In this document: one piece after another, positions 7,759 to 17,145 of the stretch
Position numbering within the stretch: position 1 is the first letter of the stretch
How the letters are laid out: each line of letters opens with the position of its first letter
Origin: Peristeroidobacter agariperforans
Lineage (GTDB): Bacteria > Pseudomonadota > Gammaproteobacteria > Steroidobacterales > Steroidobacteraceae
Assembly (NCBI RefSeq): GCF_004138335.1
Contig: NZ_RYFW01000002.1
Coordinates: 477,501 to 541,500 of the forward strand
Reading direction: 5' to 3'
DNA length: 64,000 bases
Program-made: the position numbers and the translations under genes
Notes under the pieces: generated by a model
The model's database searches: none
The model's input: only the letters and a program-made list of their open reading frames with translations
Told to the model about the DNA's origin: nothing

Positions 7759-10700
7759 TCATTCGCGGTCGTCCTTTCGGAACACCACTTGTACGTTCTG
7801 TGTGTATGTCGTGGCGTTCGCCGCGTCGGTGACTCTGCAGCGCCAGTACGAAACGTAGGAGACGCCGTAGGTCGCGGTGAGCATGCCGCGCGTCCAGATC
7901 GTGGACGCTGAGGTCGGGCTGGCGATTTGCGTCGAGCCGTCACCGGAGACGCGCTCCCACTGATACGTGTAGCCACCCGCGCCGCCGGTGGCTGTAACCA
8001 CGATAGGCGGCGACGTCTCCACCGGTTGTCCTCTCATCTGATACCAGCCCCAATAGTCATTGTTCACGGCCGCAAGCAGTGCTGGCGCATTCACGGTGAC
8101 AGGAGGCGAATACAGATAAGGACTCCAGACCGCCGGGACCGTGGAGGTGTTGGCGGCGCGCACGCGGTAGTAGTACGTGCCATTGGTCCGGTTGGAGACC
8201 GTGATGCTGGTCGCCGGGCTAACGTGCAACTGCTCGTAATTAGCAAACGTCGGAGTCGTCGATTCATCGAGCAGGTAGGACGTGACCGTGCCTGTCGATG
8301 CACCCCAGCTGATCGTGTAGGTCCCGGTGGTGTTCGTCGTCGGCACGTTGATCCACGGTGGCGTGCTTGGCGGCTGAGTCACACCGATCGGTCCGCCGGC
8401 AGCAAAGCCGCCGCAGGCGCTGGCGTAACAAGCGCGCACTCGATAGTAATAACTGCCGGTCGCGCGACCCGACAGTTCCACGCTGTTGTTCGGTCCGCTG
8501 TAGGCCAGCGTTTCACCGGAGAAGCTGGCATTGGTCGCCTGGTACAGCTGATAGCTGGTGACCTGGCCGCTCGGTGTCGACCAGCTCACGACGAAGCTCA
8601 CCGTGTAGCTGTTCGCGGGAACGTTGATCGATGCAGGCGTGCCGGGCGGCAATGTCACTAGCGTGCCGTTCGCGCCAGTGCGATGGCCGCTGCAGCCGCC
8701 GCTGTTGCAAGCCACGACACGATAGTAATAACTGCCATTGCCGCGACCGGAAAGTTGCGTGGTCGTGCCGCTTCCGCTGTATACGAGCGCCTCGCCGGAG
8801 AAACTCGTGTTGGTCGCTTCGTAGAGTTGATAGTACGCAGCCAGCCCATTGGAGGCCCCCCAAGTGATCGCGTAGCTGCCGCTAGTGCTGCCGCTGGGCA
8901 CCGTGATCGACGCGGGTACGGCGGGCGCCGGCACCGTTACCTGAATCTGATACGTCAATGCGCCCGACGGATTCGCTGCGTCGCCCGAATACGTCGCGGT
9001 GATTGAATGTGCTCCATGGGTGAGTCCGGTCACATCGATGCTGGCGCGTGCGCTGCTCACGAATGCGGCGCCCAACGTGGCGCCTTGGCGTACAAATTTG
9101 ACGCTGCCCTGGGGCGACGTACCGCCCACGTTCACGGCAATCGTGACGCTGTTGAACTGATCGGCCGTCATTTGCGTGGCGACGGGCGTCAACGCCGTCG
9201 GCGGCGATTGGTCCGTGACGCGCTGGGCAATGCGCTTGCCCGCGAGATAGATATGTTCGACCAGCTGTGACGTCGAGGGCGTGTACTCGGCCAGCAGTTC
9301 GCCGGTCGACGCCGTGAACTCATAGGTCGTCGTGCCCGACTTCGTCACGGTGACGCGGCTGCCTTTGCCGTCGTACGCGTATTCCACTTTGCCGGCAGAG
9401 CCGCAGTTGACGCAGAGAAGATTCGGTACGCCGTCGTATAGATACGTCGTCCCGGCCGCCGCGGTGATGTTGCCGCGATCGTCGTACGAATAGGTCGCTG
9501 TACGGCGGCCGGCCACGCTCGACAACCGGTTGTCGTCGTCATATCCGTAGCTCAACGACAGCGCGCCGAGATTTTGCGCGGTGATGTTGCCAACGCCGTC
9601 GTAACCGATGGTGCCGCTGCCCCATGGCCCGGAGGCGGAGGTGAGGCGATTCAAATCGTCATACCCCAGCGAACGCGAGTTCATCGCATCGACCGAGTCC
9701 GTGACGGTTGTCAGGTTTCCCGCGCCGTCATAGATGGAGCTGCTGTTTGCGTAATAGGTCCCGGCGCGGCGCGTGCTGAAGCCGCTGGTCCACAAGCGCG
9801 CGTTCTGTTCGTAGTTCGTGGAGATGCCGTTGGCGTAGTCGATCTGCCGCACCAGGCCCGACGGCCAATAGGTGACCGACGACACATAGCCCGACACTTG
9901 TGTCGGCCGTCCTAGGTTGTCCGGCGCATAGCTTACGACCCGCTGCGAGATGGGGTAGGTGATGCTCGAGAGTTGGTCGTTGCCGTTGTACGCATACACC
10001 GCGGCCAGCAAAGTGCCGCCGACGTTGAGCGATTCGGTAGTCAGGTTGTCATTGTCGTCATAACCGAGAGTGCGCGACGTCGTCGCGGTCGTGACCGAAT
10101 GCAGCTGGCCTGTCTTGGTCCATGTATACGTGACGGCCGGCGTGCCGTCGGAGTAGGTGGTCGTCGACAATCGATTCTGGCCGTCGTAGGTCTGCTCGAC
10201 TCGCAGGCTGCCATGCGTGCTCGCTGTGACATTGCCCGCGTCATCCACTTCGAAGACGGTGGCGCCGGTTTCCGGATGCGTTTCCGAGAGCGGCAAGTTG
10301 CGCGAGTCATACTCGTACGTGCGCGTGTATCCACCTTGCGTGATGCTCGATATGTTGCCGTTTGGAGCGCGCCCGATCGTGACGTCGGCGGAAGCGTCGG
10401 GCGGCGCAATGCCGATCAGCAGTGCATCGCTGGGGCTGCCATAGCTGCGATACGTGCGTGTCGTGACCTTCGATCGTTCGTCGCGCGCGATCGTGGTGCC
10501 CGGTCCAAACTGCATGGAACGATAGGTATCGTCCGCGTTCGTAACCTTCGTCAGTCGGCCGAGTGCGTCGTATTCGAAGTGCGTGCCCCGCGTCTCGCCC
10601 GGATTCGATTCGAAAGTCTTGCGGCCGAAAGCATCGTATTGGAAGGTGACGTCGATGCCTGCGTTGCTGATAGTCGTGGGCCGCCACAACGCATCATAAG

Positions 10701-12879
10701 AGATGGTCTGCGTAAGACTGCCGCGCGTGGAGGTCTTGGTCGATTTGGCGGCGCCCAGGTAGTTGATTGTGGTGTCGTTGCCCACAGCCATGTCGATCGC
10801 GGTGACTCGTCCCATGGGATCGCGCTGAAACGAACGCGTATGCTGCTCGCCGTCGATCATGCTCATGACGAAGCCGGCGTCGTTGACGGTGCGGCTCAAG
10901 GCGATGCCTTCGGCCTGCGCTTCCGTCTGCGGAATGCCACGCTTGTAATTGGAATACTCGTGCAAGAGCGAGCGAGGTTTGGTGATGGTCGCGACCGTGC
11001 CATCGGGATGATACGTGTAGCTCGTCGTCACGCCATTGCGCGTGGCATCCTGCAGACTCGCGTCGGCATTGTAAGTCAGTGAGACACTGCGGCCGGGTGA
11101 GGTGCTGGTGGCGAGTTTGCCGATCACCCACTTGGCGAGATTGTTGTAATAGGTGAGCTGGGTCGTGCGTGATCCGCCGTTCGGTCCGGATTCCGCCACC
11201 GACTGGGGATTGAAATAGCTGTCCCAGTTCGAATGGGTCGTGACATACGTCGCGCCGTCTTGTGAGATCGTGCGCGTCGCTTCTCGGCGGACGATTTCGC
11301 TGGCGTAGGCATCGCCCGCGGCGCTGAACCCGAGGCCGCGCGCGGCGAATGTCTGCCAGCCGATGGATTCGTCGCGCAGAATCGACGACGCGGACGAGCC
11401 GGTTTGTATGCGCAACAGCGCGCCCTCATCGTCATGCCAGCGATTGCCGAAGGTGTAGCGCGCGAAGGTATTCGACGGCCCGGTGATATCCACATAGCGC
11501 GTCGTGGGCGAGGCCGCCGTGCATGCGCCAGTGCCATAGGTGTGACAACCGTTCGGCGGGCCGTAGCTGTAACTCCAGCCGAAACTCGTGAAGCCGGCGC
11601 CGGAGACGGCCTTGCTGAACAGGCCGACGTTATCGATTTCTTTGGGATGCGGCGGGCACGGCCAGCTTGCGGAGTTGTAAAAGACCCACGAAAGGCCGCG
11701 GCGGACCGGGCCGAAAACGAAAGTGCCGGTAGCCCCCGAACGCAGCTGGATAGTCACGGTGGCCTGCCCGTCATATTTCATCGACGGCGAGTTGCACGAG
11801 GTCGCTTTGAGCCGCCGAATGGTGCTGCTGATCGAGGCGCTCCAGACGGTGGAATCGGGAAACGTGACGCGCAGGCCATTGCTGTAGTCATAGCTCCAGG
11901 TGCGCGTGCCATCCGTGACCGAGCTCAATGCCCCGCCCGGAGTGACATAGCTCAGGGTCAGTTGCCGGCCGTCATTCGCGGTGATGTTGGTGAGATCCGA
12001 GCCCGAGTAGGTGTAGTTGACCCAGTTGCCGAAGCGGTCTTCGACGCGCCTCAGCAGCATTCGATATTCCGAGCGGCTGATGACCGTCGGATCGCCGATG
12101 AACGAGGTCTTCCACAGCGCGGACACGCTGCGCCACCGGACCAGCCAATCGAAGTAATATTTCTTGCCGTCCGGCGCACGCGCCAGAAAGCCTTCGCCCG
12201 CGACCCCGTTCGCGGTGCTCGGCAGACAAGAGAAATACCAATGATCCTTGGTGACGTAGCGGTAGGTCGCGCCGTCGGTCGGCGCGTTCATGTCAGACGG
12301 TCCGATGGCGCGGATCACTTGAGTGCCGCCGCCCGGCAGATAAATCTGATTGGCGTGCCAGTACTCGAAAGCTTCCCAGGTGCTTTCCTTGCCGCTGCTC
12401 TGCGTGACCTCGGGCGCACCGCCATGTGAGCAGCGCAGATTGGTGGCGCCGGCGAGGCCGTCGCCATCGCTGGATTGCCAACCAGCCCCCGATTTGTAGA
12501 TGCCGGAGAGATATGGGACCTCGTAGCGGCTCCAGGTGAGGAACTCGCCGGACAACATGCCAAGGGGCGTGCCCATGCCATCGTCGGCAGCATTGAGCGA
12601 GCGCTGCATCGAGACGGGCAGGTCGCTGTTGCCCGGCAGATTCACGTCGGTGACGAGGAAGCTGGTGGCGCCCGAATAGGTGTCGGTGCGATCGCCGAAT
12701 GAATTCGATCCAGCGTTCCCTGCGCCCGAGGCGCTGAGCATCTGGGTGGTGAAATCGTCGTAGAGCTCGCGTTCGGTCTGTTGGGCCCACGCCGCGCTGA
12801 CCGACAAAGCCGCAGACAGCACCAAAAACCACCAACTGCGCTTTACTGAATTATTCCGATCTTTCAGTGTGCTAATCAT
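7759..12879 (-). CDS. Large secreted Rhs/YD-repeat protein with C-terminal Ig-like and fibronectin type III-like domains
   Basis: 1706 residues. A signal peptide ends near AAWA (about residue 32). The N-terminal 500 residues resemble the region before the repeats in secreted Rhs proteins. YD repeats such as YDALGRLTKVTN, YDGQNRLSTTTYSDG and YDDLNRLTSASG run from about residue 500 to 1210 and would form a shell. They end with HIYLAGKRIAQRV, the point where the Rhs core normally begins. Instead there is an Ig-like domain (about 1230-1320), three fibronectin type III-like repeats (about 1323-1595) with near-identical YQLYxATNxSFSGE motifs, and a final Ig/PKD-like domain. GGAAG lies 8 nt before the ATG. 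The core sits in the next gene. Confidence 0.88.
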   Translation of the reverse strand: MISTLKDRNNSVKRSWWFLVLSAALSVSAAWAQQTERELYDDFTTQMLSASGAGNAGSNSFGDRTDTYSGATSFLVTDVNLPGNSDLPVSMQRSLNAADDGMGTPLGMLSGEFLTWSRYEVPYLSGIYKSGAGWQSSDGDGLAGATNLRCSHGGAPEVTQSSGKESTWEAFEYWHANQIYLPGGGTQVIRAIGPSDMNAPTDGATYRYVTKDHWYFSCLPSTANGVAGEGFLARAPDGKKYYFDWLVRWRSVSALWKTSFIGDPTVISRSEYRMLLRRVEDRFGNWVNYTYSGSDLTNITANDGRQLTLSYVTPGGALSSVTDGTRTWSYDYSNGLRVTFPDSTVWSASISSTIRRLKATSCNSPSMKYDGQATVTIQLRSGATGTFVFGPVRRGLSWVFYNSASWPCPPHPKEIDNVGLFSKAVSGAGFTSFGWSYSYGPPNGCHTYGTGACTAASPTTRYVDITGPSNTFARYTFGNRWHDDEGALLRIQTGSSASSILRDESIGWQTFAARGLGFSAAGDAYASEIVRREATRTISQDGATYVTTHSNWDSYFNPQSVAESGPNGGSRTTQLTYYNNLAKWVIGKLATSTSPGRSVSLTYNADASLQDATRNGVTTSYTYHPDGTVATITKPRSLLHEYSNYKRGIPQTEAQAEGIALSRTVNDAGFVMSMIDGEQHTRSFQRDPMGRVTAIDMAVGNDTTINYLGAAKSTKTSTRGSLTQTISYDALWRPTTISNAGIDVTFQYDAFGRKTFESNPGETRGTHFEYDALGRLTKVTNADDTYRSMQFGPGTTIARDERSKVTTRTYRSYGSPSDALLIGIAPPDASADVTIGRAPNGNISSITQGGYTRTYEYDSRNLPLSETHPETGATVFEVDDAGNVTASTHGSLRVEQTYDGQNRLSTTTYSDGTPAVTYTWTKTGQLHSVTTATTSRTLGYDDNDNLTTESLNVGGTLLAAVYAYNGNDQLSSITYPISQRVVSYAPDNLGRPTQVSGYVSSVTYWPSGLVRQIDYANGISTNYEQNARLWTSGFSTRRAGTYYANSSSIYDGAGNLTTVTDSVDAMNSRSLGYDDLNRLTSASGPWGSGTIGYDGVGNITAQNLGALSLSYGYDDDNRLSSVAGRRTATYSYDDRGNITAAAGTTYLYDGVPNLLCVNCGSAGKVEYAYDGKGSRVTVTKSGTTTYEFTASTGELLAEYTPSTSQLVEHIYLAGKRIAQRVTDQSPPTALTPVATQMTADQFNSVTIAVNVGGTSPQGSVKFVRQGATLGAAFVSSARASIDVTGLTHGAHSITATYSGDAANPSGALTYQIQVTVPAPAVPASITVPSGSTSGSYAITWGASNGLAAYYQLYEATNTSFSGEALVYSGSGTTTQLSGRGNGSYYYRVVACNSGGCSGHRTGANGTLVTLPPGTPASINVPANSYTVSFVVSWSTPSGQVTSYQLYQATNASFSGETLAYSGPNNSVELSGRATGSYYYRVRACYASACGGFAAGGPIGVTQPPSTPPWINVPTTNTTGTYTISWGASTGTVTSYLLDESTTPTFANYEQLHVSPATSITVSNRTNGTYYYRVRAANTSTVPAVWSPYLYSPPVTVNAPALLAAVNNDYWGWYQMRGQPVETSPPIVVTATGGAGGYTYQWERVSGDGSTQIASPTSASTIWTRGMLTATYGVSYVSYWRCRVTDAANATTYTQNVQVVFRKDDRE

Positions 12880-13266
12880 CTTTTATTCTTCCGTGTGCGT
12901 GACACCACACCCGGATGCTTGCGCATCCGGACCCGCATCCGTGGCTCGAAACAGCGTCAACTGGGAAAGGAGAGAATCAGAAGGTGGACATCCTGGTCCC
13001 GGTCATCGCGTCAATCCTTTGCCGCCCGTTGTTCGCTTGTAGGCCGATGGCCCTTGCTATTGTGGTGACGTTGCTGCCCCCGCCGCGAATTTGTCAAGCT
13101 GAATGTTCTTATGTAACGCCTTGATGGCAAGCGCCAGGCATTCGGCGTTCGCAGCCCTCGCAGCTCCGAAATATCCCGGGCAGCGTGCCAGCCGGTGGAA
13201 AAGCCCCGGCATCGCCCTTATCCTTGTCAGCCCTGTGATTTAGCGTTCGTCCGCCCGTTCCACCCC
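12880..13266. other. Intergenic region upstream of the Rhs gene and of miaB
   Basis: 387 bp between divergent genes with no credible coding sequence. CCGGATGC (12911-12918) and GCATCCGG (12923-12930) form an 8-bp stem with a TTGC loop in the leader of the Rhs gene, 31 nt before its ATG. There is no U-tract. The sequence was compared by eye with the GEMM (cyclic di-GMP) riboswitch consensus and does not match. No confident promoter was found for either gene. Confidence 0.5.
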
Positions 13267-14643
13267 ATGCCTCGCGTCTTTATCCGCACTTTCGGCTGCC
13301 AGATGAATGAGTACGACTCCGCCCGCATGGTGGACGTGCTGCGCGAGGCCGAGGGGTTTGAGCCGACCGACGACCCGGCGCAGGCCGACCTGTTGCTGCT
13401 CAATACCTGCTCGGTGCGCGAGAAGGCGCAGGAGAAGGTGTTCTCGCAGCTCGGCGGCTGGAAGCAGCTGAAGAAGGCCAATCCAGGCCTGATCATCGGC
13501 GTCGGCGGCTGTGTGGCCAGCCAGGAAGGCGACGGCATCACCAAGCGCGCGCCTCATGTCGATCTGGTGTTCGGCCCGCAGACCCTGCACCGCCTGCCGG
13601 ACATGATCCGCGAGATCCGCTCGGCCGGCCGGTCCGTGGTCGACGTGAGCTTTCCGGAAATCGAGAAGTTCGATCACCTACCGGCGCCGCGCTCGGAAGG
13701 CGCGACTGCATTCGTGTCCATCATGGAAGGGTGCAGCAAGTACTGCACCTTCTGTGTCGTGCCTTATACCCGCGGCGAGGAAGTGAGCCGTCCGTTCGAG
13801 TCGGTGATGCTGGAGATCCGCCAGCTCGCTGATCAGGGTGTCAAGGAAATCAATCTGCTCGGCCAGAACGTCAACGCCTACAACGGCCCGATGGACGATG
13901 GAACGCCTTGCGATCTCGGCACGTTGATTTATTGCGTGGCTGATGTGCCGGGCATCGAGCGCATCCGCTTCACTACGTCACATCCGGTCGAGTTCAAGGA
14001 CTCGTTGATCGAGGCTTATCGCGACGTGCCGCAGCTCGCGAATTATCTGCATCTGCCGGTGCAGGCCGGCTCGGACCGCATTCTCATGGCAATGAAGCGT
14101 GGCTACACCGCGCTCGAATACAAACAGAAGATCCGCAAGCTGCGTGCGGTGCGCCCGGATATCAGCATTTCCTCGGACTTCATCGTCGGCTTCCCCGGCG
14201 AGACCGAAAAAGATTTCGAAGCGACCATGAACCTGATCGCCGATGTCGGCTTCGATCAATCCTTCAGCTTCATTTACAGCCGTCGCCCCGGCACGCCCGC
14301 GGCGTCGCTGCCGGACGATGTCTCTCAGGAAGAGAAGCACAAGCGTTTGGATATTCTCCAAGCTCGCATCAATCAGCACGCAATGGAAATCAGCCGTCGC
14401 ATGGTCGGCACCGTGCAGCGTGTGCTCGTCGAGCGGCCCGCGAAGAAACACGAGGGGCAGATTGCCGGCAAGACGGAGAACATGCGCTGGGTCAACTTCG
14501 ACGGCCCGCACTCGCTGATCAATCAATTCGCCGATGTGCTGATCACCGAGGCCATGCCAAATTCGCTGCGTGGCCGGCTGGTCGGCGCGGGCAACACCTC
14601 TTCCATCCCGGCCGCGGCGGAGCTCGCCGTGGCTGCCCAATGA
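13267..14643 (+). CDS. miaB: tRNA-2-methylthio-N6-dimethylallyladenosine synthase (MiaB)
   Basis: Radical-SAM methylthiotransferase that converts i6A37 of tRNAs to ms2i6A37, using two [4Fe-4S] clusters. The 458-residue product has the N-terminal UPF0004 cysteines in FGCQMN (Cys11), NTCSVRE (about 47) and GGCVAS (about 81). The radical-SAM triad CSKYCTFC is at about 156-163, and a TRAM domain lies at the C terminus (about 380-445). The frame opens 24 codons earlier, but ATG 13267 starts the conserved [14 protein letters not shown]. Its last codons overlap the start of the PhoH-like gene (ATGA), so this is the first gene of the ybeZ-ybeY-corC-lnt run. Confidence 0.97.
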   Translation: MPRVFIRTFGCQMNEYDSARMVDVLREAEGFEPTDDPAQADLLLLNTCSVREKAQEKVFSQLGGWKQLKKANPGLIIGVGGCVASQEGDGITKRAPHVDLVFGPQTLHRLPDMIREIRSAGRSVVDVSFPEIEKFDHLPAPRSEGATAFVSIMEGCSKYCTFCVVPYTRGEEVSRPFESVMLEIRQLADQGVKEINLLGQNVNAYNGPMDDGTPCDLGTLIYCVADVPGIERIRFTTSHPVEFKDSLIEAYRDVPQLANYLHLPVQAGSDRILMAMKRGYTALEYKQKIRKLRAVRPDISISSDFIVGFPGETEKDFEATMNLIADVGFDQSFSFIYSRRPGTPAASLPDDVSQEEKHKRLDILQARINQHAMEISRRMVGTVQRVLVERPAKKHEGQIAGKTENMRWVNFDGPHSLINQFADVLITEAMPNSLRGRLVGAGNTSSIPAAAELAVAAQ

Positions 14644-15680
14644 ACTCACATGCGAGTTCGCGTACTACGGCATTGAACGCATCCATCGCAACGCGGGAGC
14701 TCGCGTTCGAGCCAGTGGACAACGCCCGGCTCGCCAATTTCGTCGGCCCCATGGACGAAAACCTGCGCCACGTCGAGCAGCGGCTCAACGTGCAGGTGAA
14801 TCGTCGCGGCGGCCATATCGAAGTGTCCGGCAATCCGGCCGCGGCCAACGCGGCGGAGAAGGTGCTGCGACGCTTGTTCGATCTGTCGTCGAAAGAGTCA
14901 ATCACACCGGATCGTGTGCATTTAGCAGTGCAGGAGGCAGGCATGGAAGAATCAACGGCGCCAGTTCTGGTCGCGCCCCGTCCGTCGGATGAGGTGACGA
15001 TCCACACGCAACGCGGCGGCATCCGTGGACGGGGTCCCAATCAAAGACAGTATCTGCACAACATCCACACCAACGACCTGACGTTCGGCATCGGGCCGGC
15101 GGGCACGGGCAAGACCTATCTTGCCGTGGCCTGCGCAGTCGAGGCGCTGCAGACGGATCGCGTGCGTCGCATCGTGCTGGTCCGTCCGGCGGTGGAAGCG
15201 GGCGAGCGCCTGGGCTTCCTGCCCGGCGACATCGGCCAGAAAGTCGATCCCTACCTGCGGCCGATGTATGACGCCCTGTACGACATGATGGGCTTCGACC
15301 GGGTCGCCCGCGCGATCGAGCGCCAGGTGATCGAGATCGCGCCGCTGGCGTTCATGCGCGGCCGATCCCTTAATGACTCCTTCATCATTCTGGACGAAGC
15401 TCAGAACACTTCGGTCGAGCAGATGAAGATGTTCCTGACGCGCATGGGCTTCGGCTCCAAGGCGGTCGTGACCGGCGACATCACCCAGACCGACTTGCCC
15501 AAGCAACAGATGTCGGGCTTGAAGCACGTCATGAATGTTTTACCGGGCGTGGACGGCGTGGCCTTCAGCTACTTCACTTCGCGTGACGTGGTCCGGCATC
15601 CGTTGGTGCAGCGGATCGTGCAGGCGTACGAGCAGAAGCAGGCGGCCGCTCCCGACCGGCCTGGAGGCGACGGAGCTTGA
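14640..15680 (+). CDS. ybeZ: PhoH-family ATPase (YbeZ)
   Basis: 346-residue cytoplasmic P-loop NTPase of the PhoH family, which accompanies YbeY and is thought to act in RNA metabolism. An N-terminal KH/R3H-like part (about 1-105; [11 protein letters not shown]-like beginning, [17 protein letters not shown]) precedes the nucleotide-binding domain. Walker A is [11 protein letters not shown] near 152-159 and Walker B is [10 protein letters not shown] near 248. Other PhoH hallmarks are [18 protein letters not shown] and [12 protein letters not shown]. The start codon overlaps the miaB stop by 4 nt (ATGA), and the stop overlaps the next gene, so translation is coupled through the operon. Confidence 0.95.
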   Translation: MNSHASSRTTALNASIATRELAFEPVDNARLANFVGPMDENLRHVEQRLNVQVNRRGGHIEVSGNPAAANAAEKVLRRLFDLSSKESITPDRVHLAVQEAGMEESTAPVLVAPRPSDEVTIHTQRGGIRGRGPNQRQYLHNIHTNDLTFGIGPAGTGKTYLAVACAVEALQTDRVRRIVLVRPAVEAGERLGFLPGDIGQKVDPYLRPMYDALYDMMGFDRVARAIERQVIEIAPLAFMRGRSLNDSFIILDEAQNTSVEQMKMFLTRMGFGSKAVVTGDITQTDLPKQQMSGLKHVMNVLPGVDGVAFSYFTSRDVVRHPLVQRIVQAYEQKQAAAPDRPGGDGA

Positions 15681-16171
15681 AATTGGCCGTGACCGTGCAA
15701 GTGGCAAGTTCGCGTCGCGGCGTACCGCATGCCCGGAGTTTCAACCGGTGGGCGCAGGTTGCCTGCGCCCGCTATCTGCCCAGCGTCGAGCGCGAGCTGG
15801 CGCTGACGATTCGCGTCGTCGGCGCCGCCGAAAGCCGTCGCCTCAATCGCACCTGGCGCAACAAAGACAAGCCCACCAACGTGCTGTCGTTTCCCGCTGC
15901 GCCGCTCGCGCCGGGCAAGAACGGCGTGCCGTCTCGATTTCCCGCTAAAGAATATTCAGAGCTCGGCGACCTTGCCATTTGCGCGCCCGTGGTGGCGCGT
16001 GAGGCGAAGGAGCAGGGCAAGACCGCGCAAGCGCATTGGGCCCACATGGTGGTGCACGGCGTACTCCACCTGCTGGGCTTCGATCATGAAACCGATCGTG
16101 ACGCCGATGTGATGGAAGCCCGTGAAGCAAAGATTCTCGCGCAATTCGGATATCACAACCCTTATGCCTGA
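15677..16171 (+). CDS. ybeY: Endoribonuclease / rRNA maturation factor YbeY
   Basis: Metal-dependent endoribonuclease needed for 16S rRNA 3'-end maturation and ribosome quality control. The zinc site motif HGVLHLLGFDH (three histidines, H3xH5xH pattern) lies near residues 122-132. RVVGAAESRRLNRTWRNKDKPTNVLSFP is the family's N-terminal block (positions 50-77). The frame begins at TTG 15677, overlapping the ybeZ stop. TTG at 15683 has GGAG at a better distance (7 nt) and GTG at 15689 is also possible, so the exact start is open. The insert GKNGVPSRFPAKEYS makes this copy slightly longer than E. coli YbeY. Confidence 0.94.
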   Translation: MKLAVTVQVASSRRGVPHARSFNRWAQVACARYLPSVERELALTIRVVGAAESRRLNRTWRNKDKPTNVLSFPAAPLAPGKNGVPSRFPAKEYSELGDLAICAPVVAREAKEQGKTAQAHWAHMVVHGVLHLLGFDHETDRDADVMEAREAKILAQFGYHNPYA

Positions 16172-17015
16172 AGAGCACAGTCACACTGGCAGTTGGCTGC
16201 GACGGATCACCGGCTCGCTGAGCGGCGAGCCACGCGATCTGGAAGATCTGAACGAGGTGCTGGGTCAGGCCCGCGAGCGGGGCATCATCGACGCCGATGC
16301 GCACGAGATGCTCGAAGGCGTGTTCCGCGTCGTCGAACTGCAGGTGCGCGACATCATGGTGCCGCGCTCGCAGATGATCATCGTCAATCGCGACGATCCG
16401 CCGGAAGAAATCCTGCCCATGGTGGTCGAGCACGGCCACTCGCGCTATCCGGTCATCGGCGAGGATCGCGACCAGATCGTCGGCATCCTGCTCGCCAAGG
16501 ATCTGCTGCGCTACTTCGCCGAAGGCACGCGCTCCAGCTTCGACATCAAGGAATGTTTGCGGCCGGCGGTGTTCATTCCCGAGAGCAAGCGACTCAACGT
16601 GCTGCTGAAGGAATTCCGCGTCAGCCATCATCACATGGCCATCGTCGTCGATGAGTACGGCGGCGTGTCGGGCCTGGTGACCATCGAAGACGTGCTGGAG
16701 CAGATCGTCGGCGACATCGGCGACGAATACGACACGGACGACGACCTCGACATCCGCAAGGAAGGCGAGCGGCAGTTCACCGTCAAGGCGCAGACGCGCA
16801 TCGATGAGTTCAACAGCTACTTCGGCACGGAGTTCAGCGACGAAGAGTTCGACACCATCGGCGGTCTGGCGATCAGCAGCCTCGGGCGGCTGCCCCGGCG
16901 CGGTGAATCTTTTTCGCTCGGCGGACTCGAATTCAAGGTATTGCGCGCCGATCGCCGCCGCCTCGATCTGCTGCGCGTAATCACGCCGCGCGATATCGAG
17001 CCGCAAGACGATTGA
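16164..17015 (+). CDS. corC: CorC/YbeX CBS-domain protein, putative magnesium/cobalt efflux partner
   Basis: 284-residue cytoplasmic protein of the CorC/HlyC family linked to Mg2+/Co2+ efflux. The region after a short leader contains two CBS domains (about 60-175), beginning VRDIMVPRSQMIIVNRDD and including GHSRYPVIGEDRDQIVGILLAKDLL and HHHMAIVVDEYGGVSGLVTIEDVLEQIVGDI. A CorC_HlyC (transporter-associated) domain follows at the C terminus (FDTIGGLAISSLGRLPRRGE). ATG 16164 is chosen because it begins the family-typical sequence; it overlaps ybeY by 8 nt. No membrane segment is present, as expected for YbeX-type proteins. Confidence 0.94.
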   Translation: MPEEHSHTGSWLRRITGSLSGEPRDLEDLNEVLGQARERGIIDADAHEMLEGVFRVVELQVRDIMVPRSQMIIVNRDDPPEEILPMVVEHGHSRYPVIGEDRDQIVGILLAKDLLRYFAEGTRSSFDIKECLRPAVFIPESKRLNVLLKEFRVSHHHMAIVVDEYGGVSGLVTIEDVLEQIVGDIGDEYDTDDDLDIRKEGERQFTVKAQTRIDEFNSYFGTEFSDEEFDTIGGLAISSLGRLPRRGESFSLGGLEFKVLRADRRRLDLLRVITPRDIEPQDD

Positions 17016-17023
17016 TCCGGTTC

Positions 17024-17041
17024 GATGCTGGGCGGGATGCC
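17024..17041 (+). repeat. Short repeat unit shared with 25551-25584
   Basis: ATGCTGGGCGGGATGCCCC, in the corC-lnt gap, closely matches the hairpin-forming sequence at 25551-25574, which has four extra bases in the middle. Two copies in intergenic DNA suggest a dispersed palindromic repeat. The second half of the long hairpin seen at 25.5 kb is less well conserved here. Confidence 0.4.
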
Positions 17042-17145
17042 CCGAATGCCGGGAGTGCGTGGATGCGCAGGACCGGCCCGCTCGGCGGCATCATTAGTTC
17101 TCAGTCATTCGTCATTGCACCCAAGTGAACACTGCGAAGGAACAA

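Noticed and set aside
12880-13100. Possible cyclic di-GMP or other riboswitch in the Rhs leader
   Set aside because: Only a simple 8-bp hairpin is seen; the conserved GEMM core bases are absent on either strand.
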